From positions 1 through 38,346 of the forward strand of contig CAMJQA010000031.1 in the NCBI GenBank assembly GCA_946407895.1: DNA of 38,346 nucleotides, given 5' to 3'. Source of the stretch: an uncultured Prevotellaceae bacterium (GTDB lineage: Bacteria > Bacteroidota > Bacteroidia > Bacteroidales > Bacteroidaceae). Each line of letters opens with the position of its first letter. Position 1 is the stretch's first letter. Positions 1-7,822 of this stretch are shown here, in pieces. A program made the position numbers and the translations under genes. The notes below the pieces were generated by a model. The model saw nothing but the letters and a program-made list of their open reading frames with translations, made no database searches and was not told where the DNA came from.

Positions 1-245
1 GGTACTCCACAGGCGCCACGAACATCAAGGCATTCCGCTGCTGGTTTGAGTCGGGTGCCGTGCTTGACAAGGAGACAGACTTCGGTGTGAAGATGTTCAT
101 CCATCATGCCGGCGATGAGACGGGAATTGAAGAGGTAACTCCAGACAACGGTCAACAGACAATCTATGACCTGGCTGGTCGCCGCGTAGAGAAAGCGAAC
201 AAGGGAATTTATATTATCAACAATAAAAAGGTACTGGTAAAATGA
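1..245 (+). CDS. C-terminal end of a secreted protein with a T9SS-like sorting tail (5' partial)
   Basis: The reading frame is open from base 3 and stops at the TGA at 243-245; the start lies outside the window. The visible 80 residues include a beta-rich piece (KAFRCWFESGAVL) followed by a terminal segment of the form YDLAGRRV...GIYIINNKKVLVK. Such a tail (YDLxGRRV, then GIYI, then a lysine-rich end) is common on Prevotella and other Bacteroidetes exported proteins and resembles type IX secretion C-terminal signals. I infer a secreted or surface protein; the catalytic or binding part is not visible, so no function is assigned. The stop overlaps the start of the next small gene as ATGA, which suggests translational coupling. 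Confidence 0.75.
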   Translation, partial: YSTGATNIKAFRCWFESGAVLDKETDFGVKMFIHHAGDETGIEEVTPDNGQQTIYDLAGRRVEKANKGIYIINNKKVLVK

Positions 246-418
246 AGAAGACATATATAGCCCCGGCTTTGAAGGTAGTAAAGCTGAACACAGAGAGAAT
301 GATAGCCCAAAGCGTGTCGAGTGACTTAGGCATCGGCTACGGCGGTGTGGACGTAGGCGGCTCGGTTGTTCCGGGCGTAAAGCAGAACAACGGCCTGCTG
401 GATAATCTCTGGTGGTAG
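242..418 (+). CDS. 58-residue hypothetical peptide, MKKTYIAP type
   Basis: This short gene starts at ATG 242, overlapping the upstream TGA by four bases, and ends at TAG 416-418. The product begins MKKTYIAPALKVVKLNTER, then has a serine/glycine-rich middle (SVSSDLGIGYGGVDVGG) and ends in NLWW. From memory, short Bacteroidales peptides with a KKxYxxPxxxVxxL..E head and a variable low-complexity tail are common and unnamed. There is no obvious hydrophobic signal peptide. The ATGA overlap and the terminator 44 bases downstream support a real, cotranscribed gene. The conserved head with a glycine-rich tail could be a leader/core layout or a small structural peptide, but no modifying enzyme is visible here. 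Function unknown. Confidence 0.7.
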   Translation: MKKTYIAPALKVVKLNTERMIAQSVSSDLGIGYGGVDVGGSVVPGVKQNNGLLDNLWW

Positions 419-461
419 GCAAATAGGCAAGACTGCCCGTTAGGACAGTAAGAAGCATAGC

Positions 462-505
462 AGGAGGATGCATCTCAAAGGCAGGTGCATCCTCCTCTTG
501 TTTTT
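462..505 (+). terminator. Rho-independent terminator
   Basis: A 14-bp stem pairs 462-475 with 483-496 (one T-G wobble) around a 7-base loop and is followed by TTGTTTTT at 498-505. It lies 43 bases after the peptide gene's stop codon and should end that transcript. Confidence 0.85.
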
Positions 506-571
506 CTTTCCGGCGTCATGAATAAGATTCAGACAAGCAAGCCTTCGCGCGCGCGTACAAGCCATTTGTTC

Positions 572-631
572 ATTTGGCTCGAGCCAAATCATCAAATGGC
601 TCGAGCCAATCGATGAATTGGCTCGAGCCAA
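572..631. repeat. Three TTGGCTCGAGCCAA palindromes at 22-bp spacing
   Basis: Three near-identical palindromes are centred at 580.5, 602.5 and 624.5, exactly 22 bp apart. The first is a perfect 18-bp palindrome (572-589), the second a 12-bp core (597-608), the third 14 bp (618-631). All contain CTCGAG. A weaker right half-site (AAGCCAT, 559-565) sits in the same register one unit upstream. The even spacing, about two helical turns, suggests a multimeric protein-binding array or a small repeat element; the binding protein is unknown. Confidence 0.85.
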
Positions 632-1045
632 CTTATCGAGTCAGCCGGGAGGCCTTTTCCCCCTGTTCCGGATGATTTTTTGTGCTTTGCGAGAAAAAAA
701 TGTTGGATTCTCTTTTCTCTTATCCGGAATTTTTGTACTTTCGCAGCCGCAAATCGGAAAATGACACTTAGCATGATAACGAATGACTTGGATTCGGGCC
801 CCGCGGACGCTGCTCCGCTAAGGCATATCCTGTAGGCTCGGGTGGGCGGATTGTATCCCTCCCCCTCTGCCCGCTGCTGCATCCAAGGCATTGCTCTTTG
901 ACTTATTGTTAAATTGGACTCGCCCTGCGCTTCGATTGTCGAAGCTGATTGCCTGATGGCTGATTGCCTGACGGCAGATTGTCTGATGGTAGATTGTTAT
1001 TAGTGTTATTTTCATTTTTTGATTTATTCCCCTTAATAGTATTTT
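632..1045 (+). other. Intergenic leader region upstream of the AAA+ gene
   Basis: About 410 bases with no convincing gene. A weak -7-like box, TACTTTCG at 736-743, could start a transcript near 750, which would give the AAA+ gene a leader of roughly 300 bases. Within it, 800-890 is GC-rich and can form local stems (for example GCGGA/TCCGC near 807-822), and 945-998 is a 15-bp tandem repeat. A short open frame on the minus strand (592-891) runs through the palindromes and is judged spurious. No known RNA family was recognised. Confidence 0.4.
945..998 (+). repeat. 15-bp tandem repeat, about 3.6 copies
   Basis: Units CTGATTGCCTGATGG (945-959), CTGATTGCCTGACGG (960-974) and CAGATTGTCTGATGG (975-989) are followed by a partial copy, TAGATTGTT (990-998). 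The repeat ends 47 bases before the AAA+ start codon, so it probably lies in that gene's 5' leader. Copy-number change here could alter leader length or folding. Confidence 0.8.
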
Positions 1046-3169
1046 ATGAGTTACAGACTTTTTGTAGCATTGTCGCCCAAGGGCGGCAACCGCCTGTTTG
1101 TGTATAACGCCGGCGATGTCATTGCCGATGTCACCGCGGAGGGCCCCGCAGAGGGGGGCGCCCCGTATTCCTTCTTCCTCTATAGCCGGCAGCTCGAGCT
1201 GCTGGGCCATGCGCAGTCGGGCGACGACGGCGTACAGCGCCACGGCCGCACGTTCACCGTCAGGTTCCCCGCCCCGTACGCCTGGCTGCCGGGGAACTAC
1301 TTCTTCCTGCTGTGCACGGCCGAGGGCCGGGTGGTGCGGTTCGACCTCTGCCTGTGCCCCGACGGCAGTTTCCGGGTGGGCAAGGGACGGCCGTGCGGCC
1401 CCCTGAGCGACGAAGACGTGCTCTCGGGCTACCTGGCCGGGGAGGCGCGCCTGTGGATGCGGCTCACGCAGCGGCCCGGCACGATGCAGCTGAAGCGATG
1501 GGTCATCCGGCGCGCCCGCGAGATGGAGCTGAACGCCCTGCGCGTCGGGCAGGGGATGGAGCCACTGGAGTTCTCCAATAACCTGCTCGTGGAGGCACGG
1601 CCCGGCGACGTCCCCGGTCCGGCGGTGGTGCTGCTGAAGCATGTGGCTGGCCTGGAGGGCGACCTGAAAGCGGGCAACTGCGAGTCGTTCTACGACACAA
1701 CCTGCGCCCTGCCGTACGAGAAGCTCACCGAGTTCTTCTCCCAACCGGCCAGCGACGATAGTTGCCTGTTCCCCCCGTTGTCCAGCCAGGAGCGGTGTAT
1801 CTACAGCTTCTACAACATAGGCGCGCTGACCGGGAATGGCGGCCCGACGATTATGAGCCGCATCAGGGCTCACTGGCCCGGCGGTCGCAGCTCGGCCATC
1901 TTCCGCGGCACGCGGGCCGAGCTGGATGCCCTGCTGGAGACGAACCCTACGCTGGGGGCGCACTTCCCCGCCTGCAACCGCCTGGCCTTTGAGCCGTACA
2001 CGAGGGAGGAGGTAATCCGCACCTTCCTGCACGAGGCCGAGCTGGCCCACCTGCAACTCTCGCCCGAGGCCGCCGCCCGTGCCTGCTGCCTGCTTGGCGA
2101 GGCGTACGACGGAGGCGTTGCCGACAAGTGGAGCTGGCTCGACATCCGCTCCTGTGTGGAGGACAGGTTGCTCCCCCTCCACACCGGCAGCGCCATACGG
2201 GCCGTGCGCAGCACGGCGGAGCCGGACGCAAGGTTCCAGGTGGGCGCGGCCCAGGTGGAGCAGTGCCTGGCCGCCTGCCAGACGGATGACCTGGCCGATG
2301 CACTTGGCGAGCTGAACCGTATGGTGGGGCTTTCCGGCATCAAGGGCAGCATTGTCACCCTGACGCACCGTATGCACTTCTTTGCCGAGAGGCGGCGCCT
2401 GGGCCTGCCCGTCCGGGACGGGGCCACGCATCATGCCATCTTCACCGGCAATCCGGGTACGGGCAAGACTACGGTGGCCCGCCTGCTGGGCAAGGTGTAT
2501 CGTGCCCTGGGCCTGCTCTCGCGCGGCGAGGTGGTCTGCGTGGACCGCTCCAGAATCATCGGCCGCTACATCGGCGAGACGGAGGAGAACATGGCGCAGA
2601 TTCTGCGCGAGGCGCGCGGCAACGTGCTCTTCGTTGATGAGGCCTATACGCTCTACAACAAGGACGACAGCCGCGACTTCGGACGCCATGCCGTAGAGTG
2701 CCTGCTAGACGTGCTGAGCCGCAAGAACCCCGACATGCTCATCATCTTTGCCGGCTATCAGCGGGAGATGGACAACCTGATGCAGATGAACCCGGGGCTG
2801 GTGGGGCGCTTCCCCTACAAGTTCCACTTCCCCGACTACACGGGCGACGAGCTGGTTGAGATTGCCCGGCGCATCCTCTTGGCCGACCAGTACCGGCTCA
2901 CGGACGAGGCGGCCTCCTTCCTCAGTCGCTCGGTTTGCGACACGCTGATGGCGCGCCCGCCGCATTTTGCCAACGCCCGCTGGGTGGAGCAATACGTGCG
3001 CAACGGCATCATACCGGCCATGGCCGACAGGGTTGCCGCCCTGCCCGGGCGCCCTGGGCGGGAGGCCTACAGGACGGTGGAGCTGAGCGATGTTGAGACG
3101 GCCTACCGAATGTTCAATGCCCAGTCCGTCGAGCTGAAGCAGCGCAGAACCATCGGGTTCTGCGCCTGA
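1046..3169 (+). CDS. CbbX/SpoVK-like AAA+ ATPase with a degenerate first AAA+ module
   Basis: The 707-residue product ends in a full AAA+ domain of the CbbX/SpoVK type (about 415-660): Walker A GNPGTGKT (468-475), Walker B VLFVDEAYTL (527-536), and the family segment EMDNLMQMNP...GRF followed by FPDYTGDEL (574-603). The half before it repeats the same order of elements in decayed form: ARPGDVPGPAVV (184-195) at the Walker A place, IYSFYNIGAL (252-261) at Walker B without the acidic pair, ELDALLETNP (292-301) and FEPYTREEV (315-323). Residues 1-130 are beta-rich and unassigned. CbbX-family ATPases remodel protein complexes as hexamers; the client here is unknown. No signal peptide is seen, so it is probably cytoplasmic. 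It stands alone, with repeat arrays on both sides. Codons are strongly G/C-ending. Confidence 0.85.
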   Translation: MSYRLFVALSPKGGNRLFVYNAGDVIADVTAEGPAEGGAPYSFFLYSRQLELLGHAQSGDDGVQRHGRTFTVRFPAPYAWLPGNYFFLLCTAEGRVVRFDLCLCPDGSFRVGKGRPCGPLSDEDVLSGYLAGEARLWMRLTQRPGTMQLKRWVIRRAREMELNALRVGQGMEPLEFSNNLLVEARPGDVPGPAVVLLKHVAGLEGDLKAGNCESFYDTTCALPYEKLTEFFSQPASDDSCLFPPLSSQERCIYSFYNIGALTGNGGPTIMSRIRAHWPGGRSSAIFRGTRAELDALLETNPTLGAHFPACNRLAFEPYTREEVIRTFLHEAELAHLQLSPEAAARACCLLGEAYDGGVADKWSWLDIRSCVEDRLLPLHTGSAIRAVRSTAEPDARFQVGAAQVEQCLAACQTDDLADALGELNRMVGLSGIKGSIVTLTHRMHFFAERRRLGLPVRDGATHHAIFTGNPGTGKTTVARLLGKVYRALGLLSRGEVVCVDRSRIIGRYIGETEENMAQILREARGNVLFVDEAYTLYNKDDSRDFGRHAVECLLDVLSRKNPDMLIIFAGYQREMDNLMQMNPGLVGRFPYKFHFPDYTGDELVEIARRILLADQYRLTDEAASFLSRSVCDTLMARPPHFANARWVEQYVRNGIIPAMADRVAALPGRPGREAYRTVELSDVETAYRMFNAQSVELKQRRTIGFCA

Positions 3170-3181
3170 GCCGGGCGTTAG

Positions 3182-3244
3182 TTTATAGTTTATAGGTTAT
3201 AGTTTATAGGTTATAGGTTATAGGTTATAGTTTATAGGTTATTA
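3182..3244. repeat. Heptanucleotide tandem repeat (KTTATAG), eight copies plus a partial ninth
   Basis: Eight perfect 7-bp units of TTTATAG or GTTATAG run from 3182 to 3237, with a partial unit GTTATTA to 3244. The array fills the gap between two convergent genes, and its last bases form the TAA stop of the minus-strand permease. Because it is outside both reading frames, length change should not alter the proteins. It is a likely site of strand slippage. Confidence 0.9.
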
Positions 3245-4288
3245 TCCTCCGTTCTTCTTGTAGCTGCGCACAGCCCAGCAGGCCATAAAGAGGCCTATGC
3301 CCAGCAGGGCCAGCAGCTGGTGTGCAATAGCTGCGAACCCGCCGCCCCGGATAAACACGGTGCGGATGGCGTCTATAAAGTAGTGCATTGGGTTGGCATA
3401 GGTGGTCAGACGGGCCCATTCCGGCATAGAGCGGGTGGGGGTGAACAGGCCGCTTAGCAGGAGTATGCATACCACAAAGAACCACATGACGAAGATGGCC
3501 TGCTGCATGGTATCGCTGTAATTGCTGATGATGAGACCCAGCGATGAGAAAAACAGCGCCAGCAGCATGGCCAGCACGTAAACCCAAACCAACGGGCCGG
3601 CGCAGGTGATGCCATAGACGGCCCAGGCCAGAAGCAGGCTGACGGTGATGACGAACAGCGCAATGAGCCAGTACGGGATGAGCTTGGCCAGGATGAAAGC
3701 CCATTTCCGCACTGGCGTAACATTGATCTGCTCAATGGTGCCTGCCTCCTTCTCGCCAACAATATTGAGGGTTGGCAGGAAGCCCGTCATCATCATCATG
3801 ATGATGGCAAATAGGGCGGGAATCATATAAAGCTTGTAGTTCTGGTGCTTGTTGTACAGGATGAGTGAGGAACTGAGGGCCGGGGGCGAGGCGCCTTCAG
3901 CCGCTCCGCTGACGATTTGCGAGAGGTAGGCGCTGCCTATTGAGCCCTTGGTGCCGTTTACGGCATTTGCGGCTATGAGGTACCGGCCCTCCCGGATCTC
4001 GAGTATTACGTCCGACTCCCCTGACTCCACCTCGGCCAAGGCTGCCCGGTAGGATGGCTTCCGGCCGGTGAAGATGAAATAGTCGGATGCTGCTATTTGG
4101 TGAACGAGCCGCTGCGAGTGTGTAGTGCGGTCGTTGTCCACTACGCAGACACGGATATTCCTGACCTCCATGCTCATCACCCATGGCATAATGCACATGA
4201 CGACGACGGGGAACATAACAATGAGGCGGGGCAGGAATGCGTTGCGCCGTATCTGCAGAAACTCCTTTTGTATCAGATATCTTATCAT
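3242..4288 (-). CDS. ABC-2 type transporter permease (second of two)
   Basis: This 348-residue membrane protein has one N-terminal transmembrane helix (about 20-42), a large soluble loop (about 43-170), and five or six C-terminal helices. That is the layout of the YhhJ/YbhS/YbhR type of ABC-2 permeases in drug or envelope-lipid exporters. The segment GEKEAGTIEQINVTPV, just after the second helix, is a family hallmark. It lies 28 bases downstream of a second permease of the same length, and the two probably form a heterodimer energised by the double ATPase encoded upstream. It is the last gene of the five-gene operon. Substrate unknown. Confidence 0.9.
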   Translation of the reverse strand: MIRYLIQKEFLQIRRNAFLPRLIVMFPVVVMCIMPWVMSMEVRNIRVCVVDNDRTTHSQRLVHQIAASDYFIFTGRKPSYRAALAEVESGESDVILEIREGRYLIAANAVNGTKGSIGSAYLSQIVSGAAEGASPPALSSSLILYNKHQNYKLYMIPALFAIIMMMMTGFLPTLNIVGEKEAGTIEQINVTPVRKWAFILAKLIPYWLIALFVITVSLLLAWAVYGITCAGPLVWVYVLAMLLALFFSSLGLIISNYSDTMQQAIFVMWFFVVCILLLSGLFTPTRSMPEWARLTTYANPMHYFIDAIRTVFIRGGGFAAIAHQLLALLGIGLFMACWAVRSYKKNGG

Positions 4289-4316
4289 TCGGATAATTGA
4301 ACTTTTGAACTTTTCT

Positions 4317-5363
4317 TTACTCCAACCGTGTATTAAACTTCTTCAAGGCAATCGTCAGCAATACGATGACCATGAGCATGAGGATGAGCACTTCGCGAGC
4401 GACCTCCCTGATGCCAACACCCATAATCATCAGCTTGCGCATGGCCGAGATATAGTAGCGGGGAGGCACGATGGCCGACACCCAACGAAGCACTTGCGGC
4501 ATCGACTCAACGGGGAACAGCATGCCCGAGAGCATTACTACGGGCATGAGCAGCACCATGGCTGAAAGGAGCAGGGCCACGAGCTGGGTCTGTGCCAAGC
4601 TGGAGATGAGCAGTCCCAGTGAGAGGGCCAGCAGGATATAGAGTATGCTGACGGCCACAATCCAGAACAGGGAACCGGCGAGCGGCACACCCAGCACGAA
4701 GCGGGCCATGAGCAGGATGAGAACGAGTATGAGAACCGCCAGGAGCAGGTAGGGCACGGCTTTGGCAACGACAACCATCAGTGGACGGACGGGCGAAACG
4801 AGCAGAACCTCCATCGTGCCCTTCTCCTTCTCGCGTACAATTGAGATTGAGGTCATCATGGCGCAAACGAGCATCAGTAGCATACCCATAATGGCGGGCA
4901 CGAAGTTGTAGGCCGAGCGCATTTGGGGGTTATAGAGCATCTTCGTGTTGACGGCAGACGATTGCGGGCCGGCTGTTACTTGCGCGGCATAGGCCGTCCA
5001 CTGCTGTGCCATATTGGGGTCGGAGCCGTCGACGATGAACTGAATGCCACCCCGTTTTGGCGCAAAGACGACGGCCATGTCGGCCCTCTGACCGCGAATC
5101 AGCAGCTCCGCCTCCTGGGGAGTGGAGACCGTGGCGGTTATGGTGAAGTACTCGGAGGCGGCCAGCCGCCCGACGGCCTGGCGGCTTTCCGCCGACAGCG
5201 GGGACGCGACCACTACCGTGCGAACGTTCCTGACATCGGTGGTGATGGCAAAACCGAACAACAGCATCAGCACGATGGGCATGCCGAAGAGTATGAGCAT
5301 CGTGCGGCGGTCGCGCAGGATGTGCTTTGACTCCTTGATGATGAATGATACAAACTGCTTCAT
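4317..5363 (-). CDS. ABC-2 type transporter permease (first of two)
   Basis: Also 348 residues, with the same one-helix, large-loop, multi-helix layout as its downstream neighbour. The cytoplasmic coupling segment reads REKEKGTMEVLLVSPVRP, and the last helices follow a MLFPVESMPQ turn, as in YbhS/YbhR-like permeases. The N-terminus has KESKHILRDRR before the first helix. It begins 31 bases after the ATPase gene, which supports cotranscription. The pair of permeases plus a double ATPase, a HlyD-like adaptor and a TolC-like channel describes a complete trans-envelope exporter. Cargo is not evident from sequence. Confidence 0.9.
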   Translation of the reverse strand: MKQFVSFIIKESKHILRDRRTMLILFGMPIVLMLLFGFAITTDVRNVRTVVVASPLSAESRQAVGRLAASEYFTITATVSTPQEAELLIRGQRADMAVVFAPKRGGIQFIVDGSDPNMAQQWTAYAAQVTAGPQSSAVNTKMLYNPQMRSAYNFVPAIMGMLLMLVCAMMTSISIVREKEKGTMEVLLVSPVRPLMVVVAKAVPYLLLAVLILVLILLMARFVLGVPLAGSLFWIVAVSILYILLALSLGLLISSLAQTQLVALLLSAMVLLMPVVMLSGMLFPVESMPQVLRWVSAIVPPRYYISAMRKLMIMGVGIREVAREVLILMLMVIVLLTIALKKFNTRLE

Positions 5364-5394
5364 GTATTCGGTGAATTTGATATTGTCGGCATTG

Positions 5395-6903
5395 CTAATC
5401 AGACGAACGCTTTGCCCTACGGGCCAGGTAGGTGAATACGCTGTCCATATCGGGCTGTTGGAAGCGTTGCTTCAGCTCGGCGGGCGTGCCGATGGCGCTT
5501 ATCTTCCCGTCAACCATGATAGAGATGCGGTTGCAATACTCCGCCTCGTCCATGTAATGCGTCGTCACGAAAACCGTGATTCCCCGGCGGGCCGCATCGT
5601 AGATGAGTTCCCAGAACTGGCGTCGAGTGGCCGGGTCGACACCGCCCGTCGGTTCATCCAGGAAAACCACGCCCGGCTCATGAAATATAGCCACCGAGAA
5701 AGCCAGCTTCTGCTTCCAGCCCAAGGGCAGGCTTTTTACCAGGTCGTCTTTGTGATCCTCGAACTTCAGACGGCGCAGGAGCTCCCGGCTCTTTACCGTT
5801 ATCTCTTCGCTCTTCATGCCGTAGATGCCGGCAAAGAGGCGGATGTTCTCGCTGACGGTCAGGTCCTCATACAGCGAGAAGCGTTGCGACATATAGCCGA
5901 TGTGCCGCTTGATCTGCTCATATTCGGTGCGGATGTCGAATCCGGCTACGCGACCCGAGCCGCTGGTGGGCTGATTCAGTCCGGTCAGCATATGCATGGC
6001 TGTGGTCTTGCCCGCTCCGTTGGCGCCCAGGAACCCGAATATTTCGCCCTGCCTGACGGAAAAGGAGATGTCATCGACGGCGCGAAAATTGCCGAACGTT
6101 TTTACCAGGTGCGAGACTTCGATGACAGGAGCGTCCTCGCCTGCATGGCTCGCGCTTGATGCTGCAATATTGTCATCCGCGCTTGTCGGCATGCCTGTTT
6201 TGCAGAGCGAGAGGGGGGGCGGATTGAAGATGTCCTTAAATTCGCTGAGGATGTTTTCGGGCGTGCCGGTGCCCCGGATGCGACCCTGCTCGAGAAAGGC
6301 CACACGGTCGCATTGTCGCACTTCGTCGAGATAGGGCGTCGAAGCCACGATGGTGATGCCCCGTTCCCTCAGCGAAGCGAGCATCTCCCAGAACTCCTTG
6401 CGGCTGACGGGGTCAACACCCGTTGTCGGTTCGTCGAGCAGCAGCACGCTGGGACTGTGAACCAGTGCGCAGCAGAGGGCCAGCTTTTGCTTCATCCCGC
6501 CCGAGAGCGCTCCGGCTTTACGGTTGCGAAAGCGCTCAATCTGCCGGTAGATGGCTTTTATGCTGTCGTACCCCGCCTCGACCGACGTCCCGAAGAGCGT
6601 GGCGAAGAATTTCAGGTTCTCCTCCACCGTCAGGTCCTGGTAGAGCGAGAAGCGGCCGGGCATGTAGCCCAAGCGGCGGCGTATCTTCTTCATCTGGCTG
6701 ACCGTATCGAAGCCCTCCACCGTGGCGCGGCCTGTTTCGGGGATGAGCAGGGTGCACAGGATGCGGTAGAGCGTTGTCTTGCCGGCGCCGTCGGGCCCGA
6801 TGATGCCAAATACCTCTCCCCGGGAAATTGAGAGCGACACGTTCTCGAGGGCCGTTACGCGCCCGAAATGCTTGCTCACCCCGTTTACTTCGATGATATT
6901 CAT
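5395..6903 (-). CDS. ABC transporter ATPase with two fused nucleotide-binding domains
   Basis: The 502-residue protein carries two ABC ATPase domains. The first (about 1-220) has Walker A GPDGAGKT (36-43), signature LSGGM (133-137) and Walker B LLLDEPT (154-160), but STP (188-190) where a switch histidine is usual. The second (about 260-495) has Walker A GANGAGKT (293-300), Walker B VVFLDEPT (412-419) and switch THY (448-450), but LPLGW (392-396) in place of LSGGQ. In a head-to-tail dimer one ATP site would be fully consensus and the other doubly altered. RbbA/YhiH-type proteins have the same two-domain plan. It begins 6 bases after the adaptor gene and should power the two permeases. Confidence 0.92.
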   Translation of the reverse strand: MNIIEVNGVSKHFGRVTALENVSLSISRGEVFGIIGPDGAGKTTLYRILCTLLIPETGRATVEGFDTVSQMKKIRRRLGYMPGRFSLYQDLTVEENLKFFATLFGTSVEAGYDSIKAIYRQIERFRNRKAGALSGGMKQKLALCCALVHSPSVLLLDEPTTGVDPVSRKEFWEMLASLRERGITIVASTPYLDEVRQCDRVAFLEQGRIRGTGTPENILSEFKDIFNPPPLSLCKTGMPTSADDNIAASSASHAGEDAPVIEVSHLVKTFGNFRAVDDISFSVRQGEIFGFLGANGAGKTTAMHMLTGLNQPTSGSGRVAGFDIRTEYEQIKRHIGYMSQRFSLYEDLTVSENIRLFAGIYGMKSEEITVKSRELLRRLKFEDHKDDLVKSLPLGWKQKLAFSVAIFHEPGVVFLDEPTGGVDPATRRQFWELIYDAARRGITVFVTTHYMDEAEYCNRISIMVDGKISAIGTPAELKQRFQQPDMDSVFTYLARRAKRSSD

Positions 6904-6909
6904 GGGCGC

Positions 6910-7800
6910 TCAGAACTTTACCTGGCCGTACATGCCAATCTTGATGCCTCCGTCGTTCCTCACGGCCACTTTTACGGCATAGACCAGGTCGGCCCGCTCG
7001 TCGTCGGTGAGGATGGTCTTTGGAGTGAACTCGGAGCGGCTCGAAATCCAACTGACCGTTCCTTCGTAGGGCTGGCGCCGTCCTCCGCCATAGTCGGCGA
7101 AGACTTTTACGCTCTGACCGACGCCGACGTTCTGCAGCTGGGCAGATGTGATGTAGGCGCGCAGATACATCTGGCTGATGTCGCCCATCTTGAAGAGCGG
7201 CTTTCCCGCCGTGACGTACTCGCCGCATTCGGCGTATTTCTCGAGCACCGTTCCGGCCAGGGGCGAGCTGACATGGCATTTACGGAGCAGGTCTTTGAGG
7301 CTTGCTATCTGCACGTCGGTGGCCTCTATCTGCCTGTTGAGGGCGTTGGTGTTTGTGGTCAGCAACGAGACCTGCGCATCGAGCTGTCGCTGCAGCAGGA
7401 GCACCTGGCTGGCTGCGTCGTCGAGCATCTTGCTTGGCGCCGCGCCGTCGGCCACCAGTTCGCGGTAGCGTTGCTCCTCGGTCTTTGCTTTTTCCAGCTG
7501 CTGGCGCGTTGCTGCAATCTGTTTTTCGCGATTCGGCTTCTGGCTCTCATATACGGCCTTGGTCGCCTCGGCCTGGCGTATCTTCAGCCAGATCTGCGTA
7601 GTGTCGATGAGGCCTACCTGTTGGCCGGACGCCAGGTTGTCGCCCTCCTCGAGTGCGAAGTTGAGCAGGGTGCCGCCTTGCTGGGCCGACACCGTGGTCT
7701 CGGTGGCTTCAAACGTGCCTGTTGCGTCAAAGGCTTCCTCGTCTTGGTGGCATGCCGTAAACGTTGTGCAAACGGCTGCGAGCAAAAGTATCTTCTTCAT
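6910..7800 (-). CDS. HlyD-family periplasmic adaptor lipoprotein
   Basis: I place the start at the Met that begins MKKILLLAAVCTTFTACHQ (7798-7800), which gives a 296-residue lipoprotein with lipobox FTAC. An in-frame Met 13 codons upstream would overlap the preceding tolC-like gene and add a polar tail before the signal peptide. The mature protein has a biotinyl-lipoyl-like strand (GGTLLNFALEEGDNLASGQ), a long alpha-helical hairpin rich in Gln, Lys and Glu (about 85-180), a second lipoyl half (CHVSSPLAGTVLEKYAECGEYV) and a beta-barrel end. It should bridge the inner-membrane ABC exporter to the outer-membrane channel. YhiI/YbhG-type adaptors are the closest comparison. Confidence 0.9.
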   Translation of the reverse strand: MKKILLLAAVCTTFTACHQDEEAFDATGTFEATETTVSAQQGGTLLNFALEEGDNLASGQQVGLIDTTQIWLKIRQAEATKAVYESQKPNREKQIAATRQQLEKAKTEEQRYRELVADGAAPSKMLDDAASQVLLLQRQLDAQVSLLTTNTNALNRQIEATDVQIASLKDLLRKCHVSSPLAGTVLEKYAECGEYVTAGKPLFKMGDISQMYLRAYITSAQLQNVGVGQSVKVFADYGGGRRQPYEGTVSWISSRSEFTPKTILTDDERADLVYAVKVAVRNDGGIKIGMYGQVKF

Positions 7801-7822
7801 GTCTGTGTTTTTTTGTGTTTGC

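Noticed and set aside
572..631. CRISPR array
   Set aside because: The period is 22 bp, the repeats are palindromes of 12-18 bp and the gaps are under 10 bp, with no unique spacers and no cas genes.
818..2689. A 623-codon minus-strand open frame opposite the AAA+ gene
   Set aside because: It is a shadow produced by GC-rich codons on the other strand; the product is low-complexity and has no domain, while the plus strand encodes clear AAA+ motifs.
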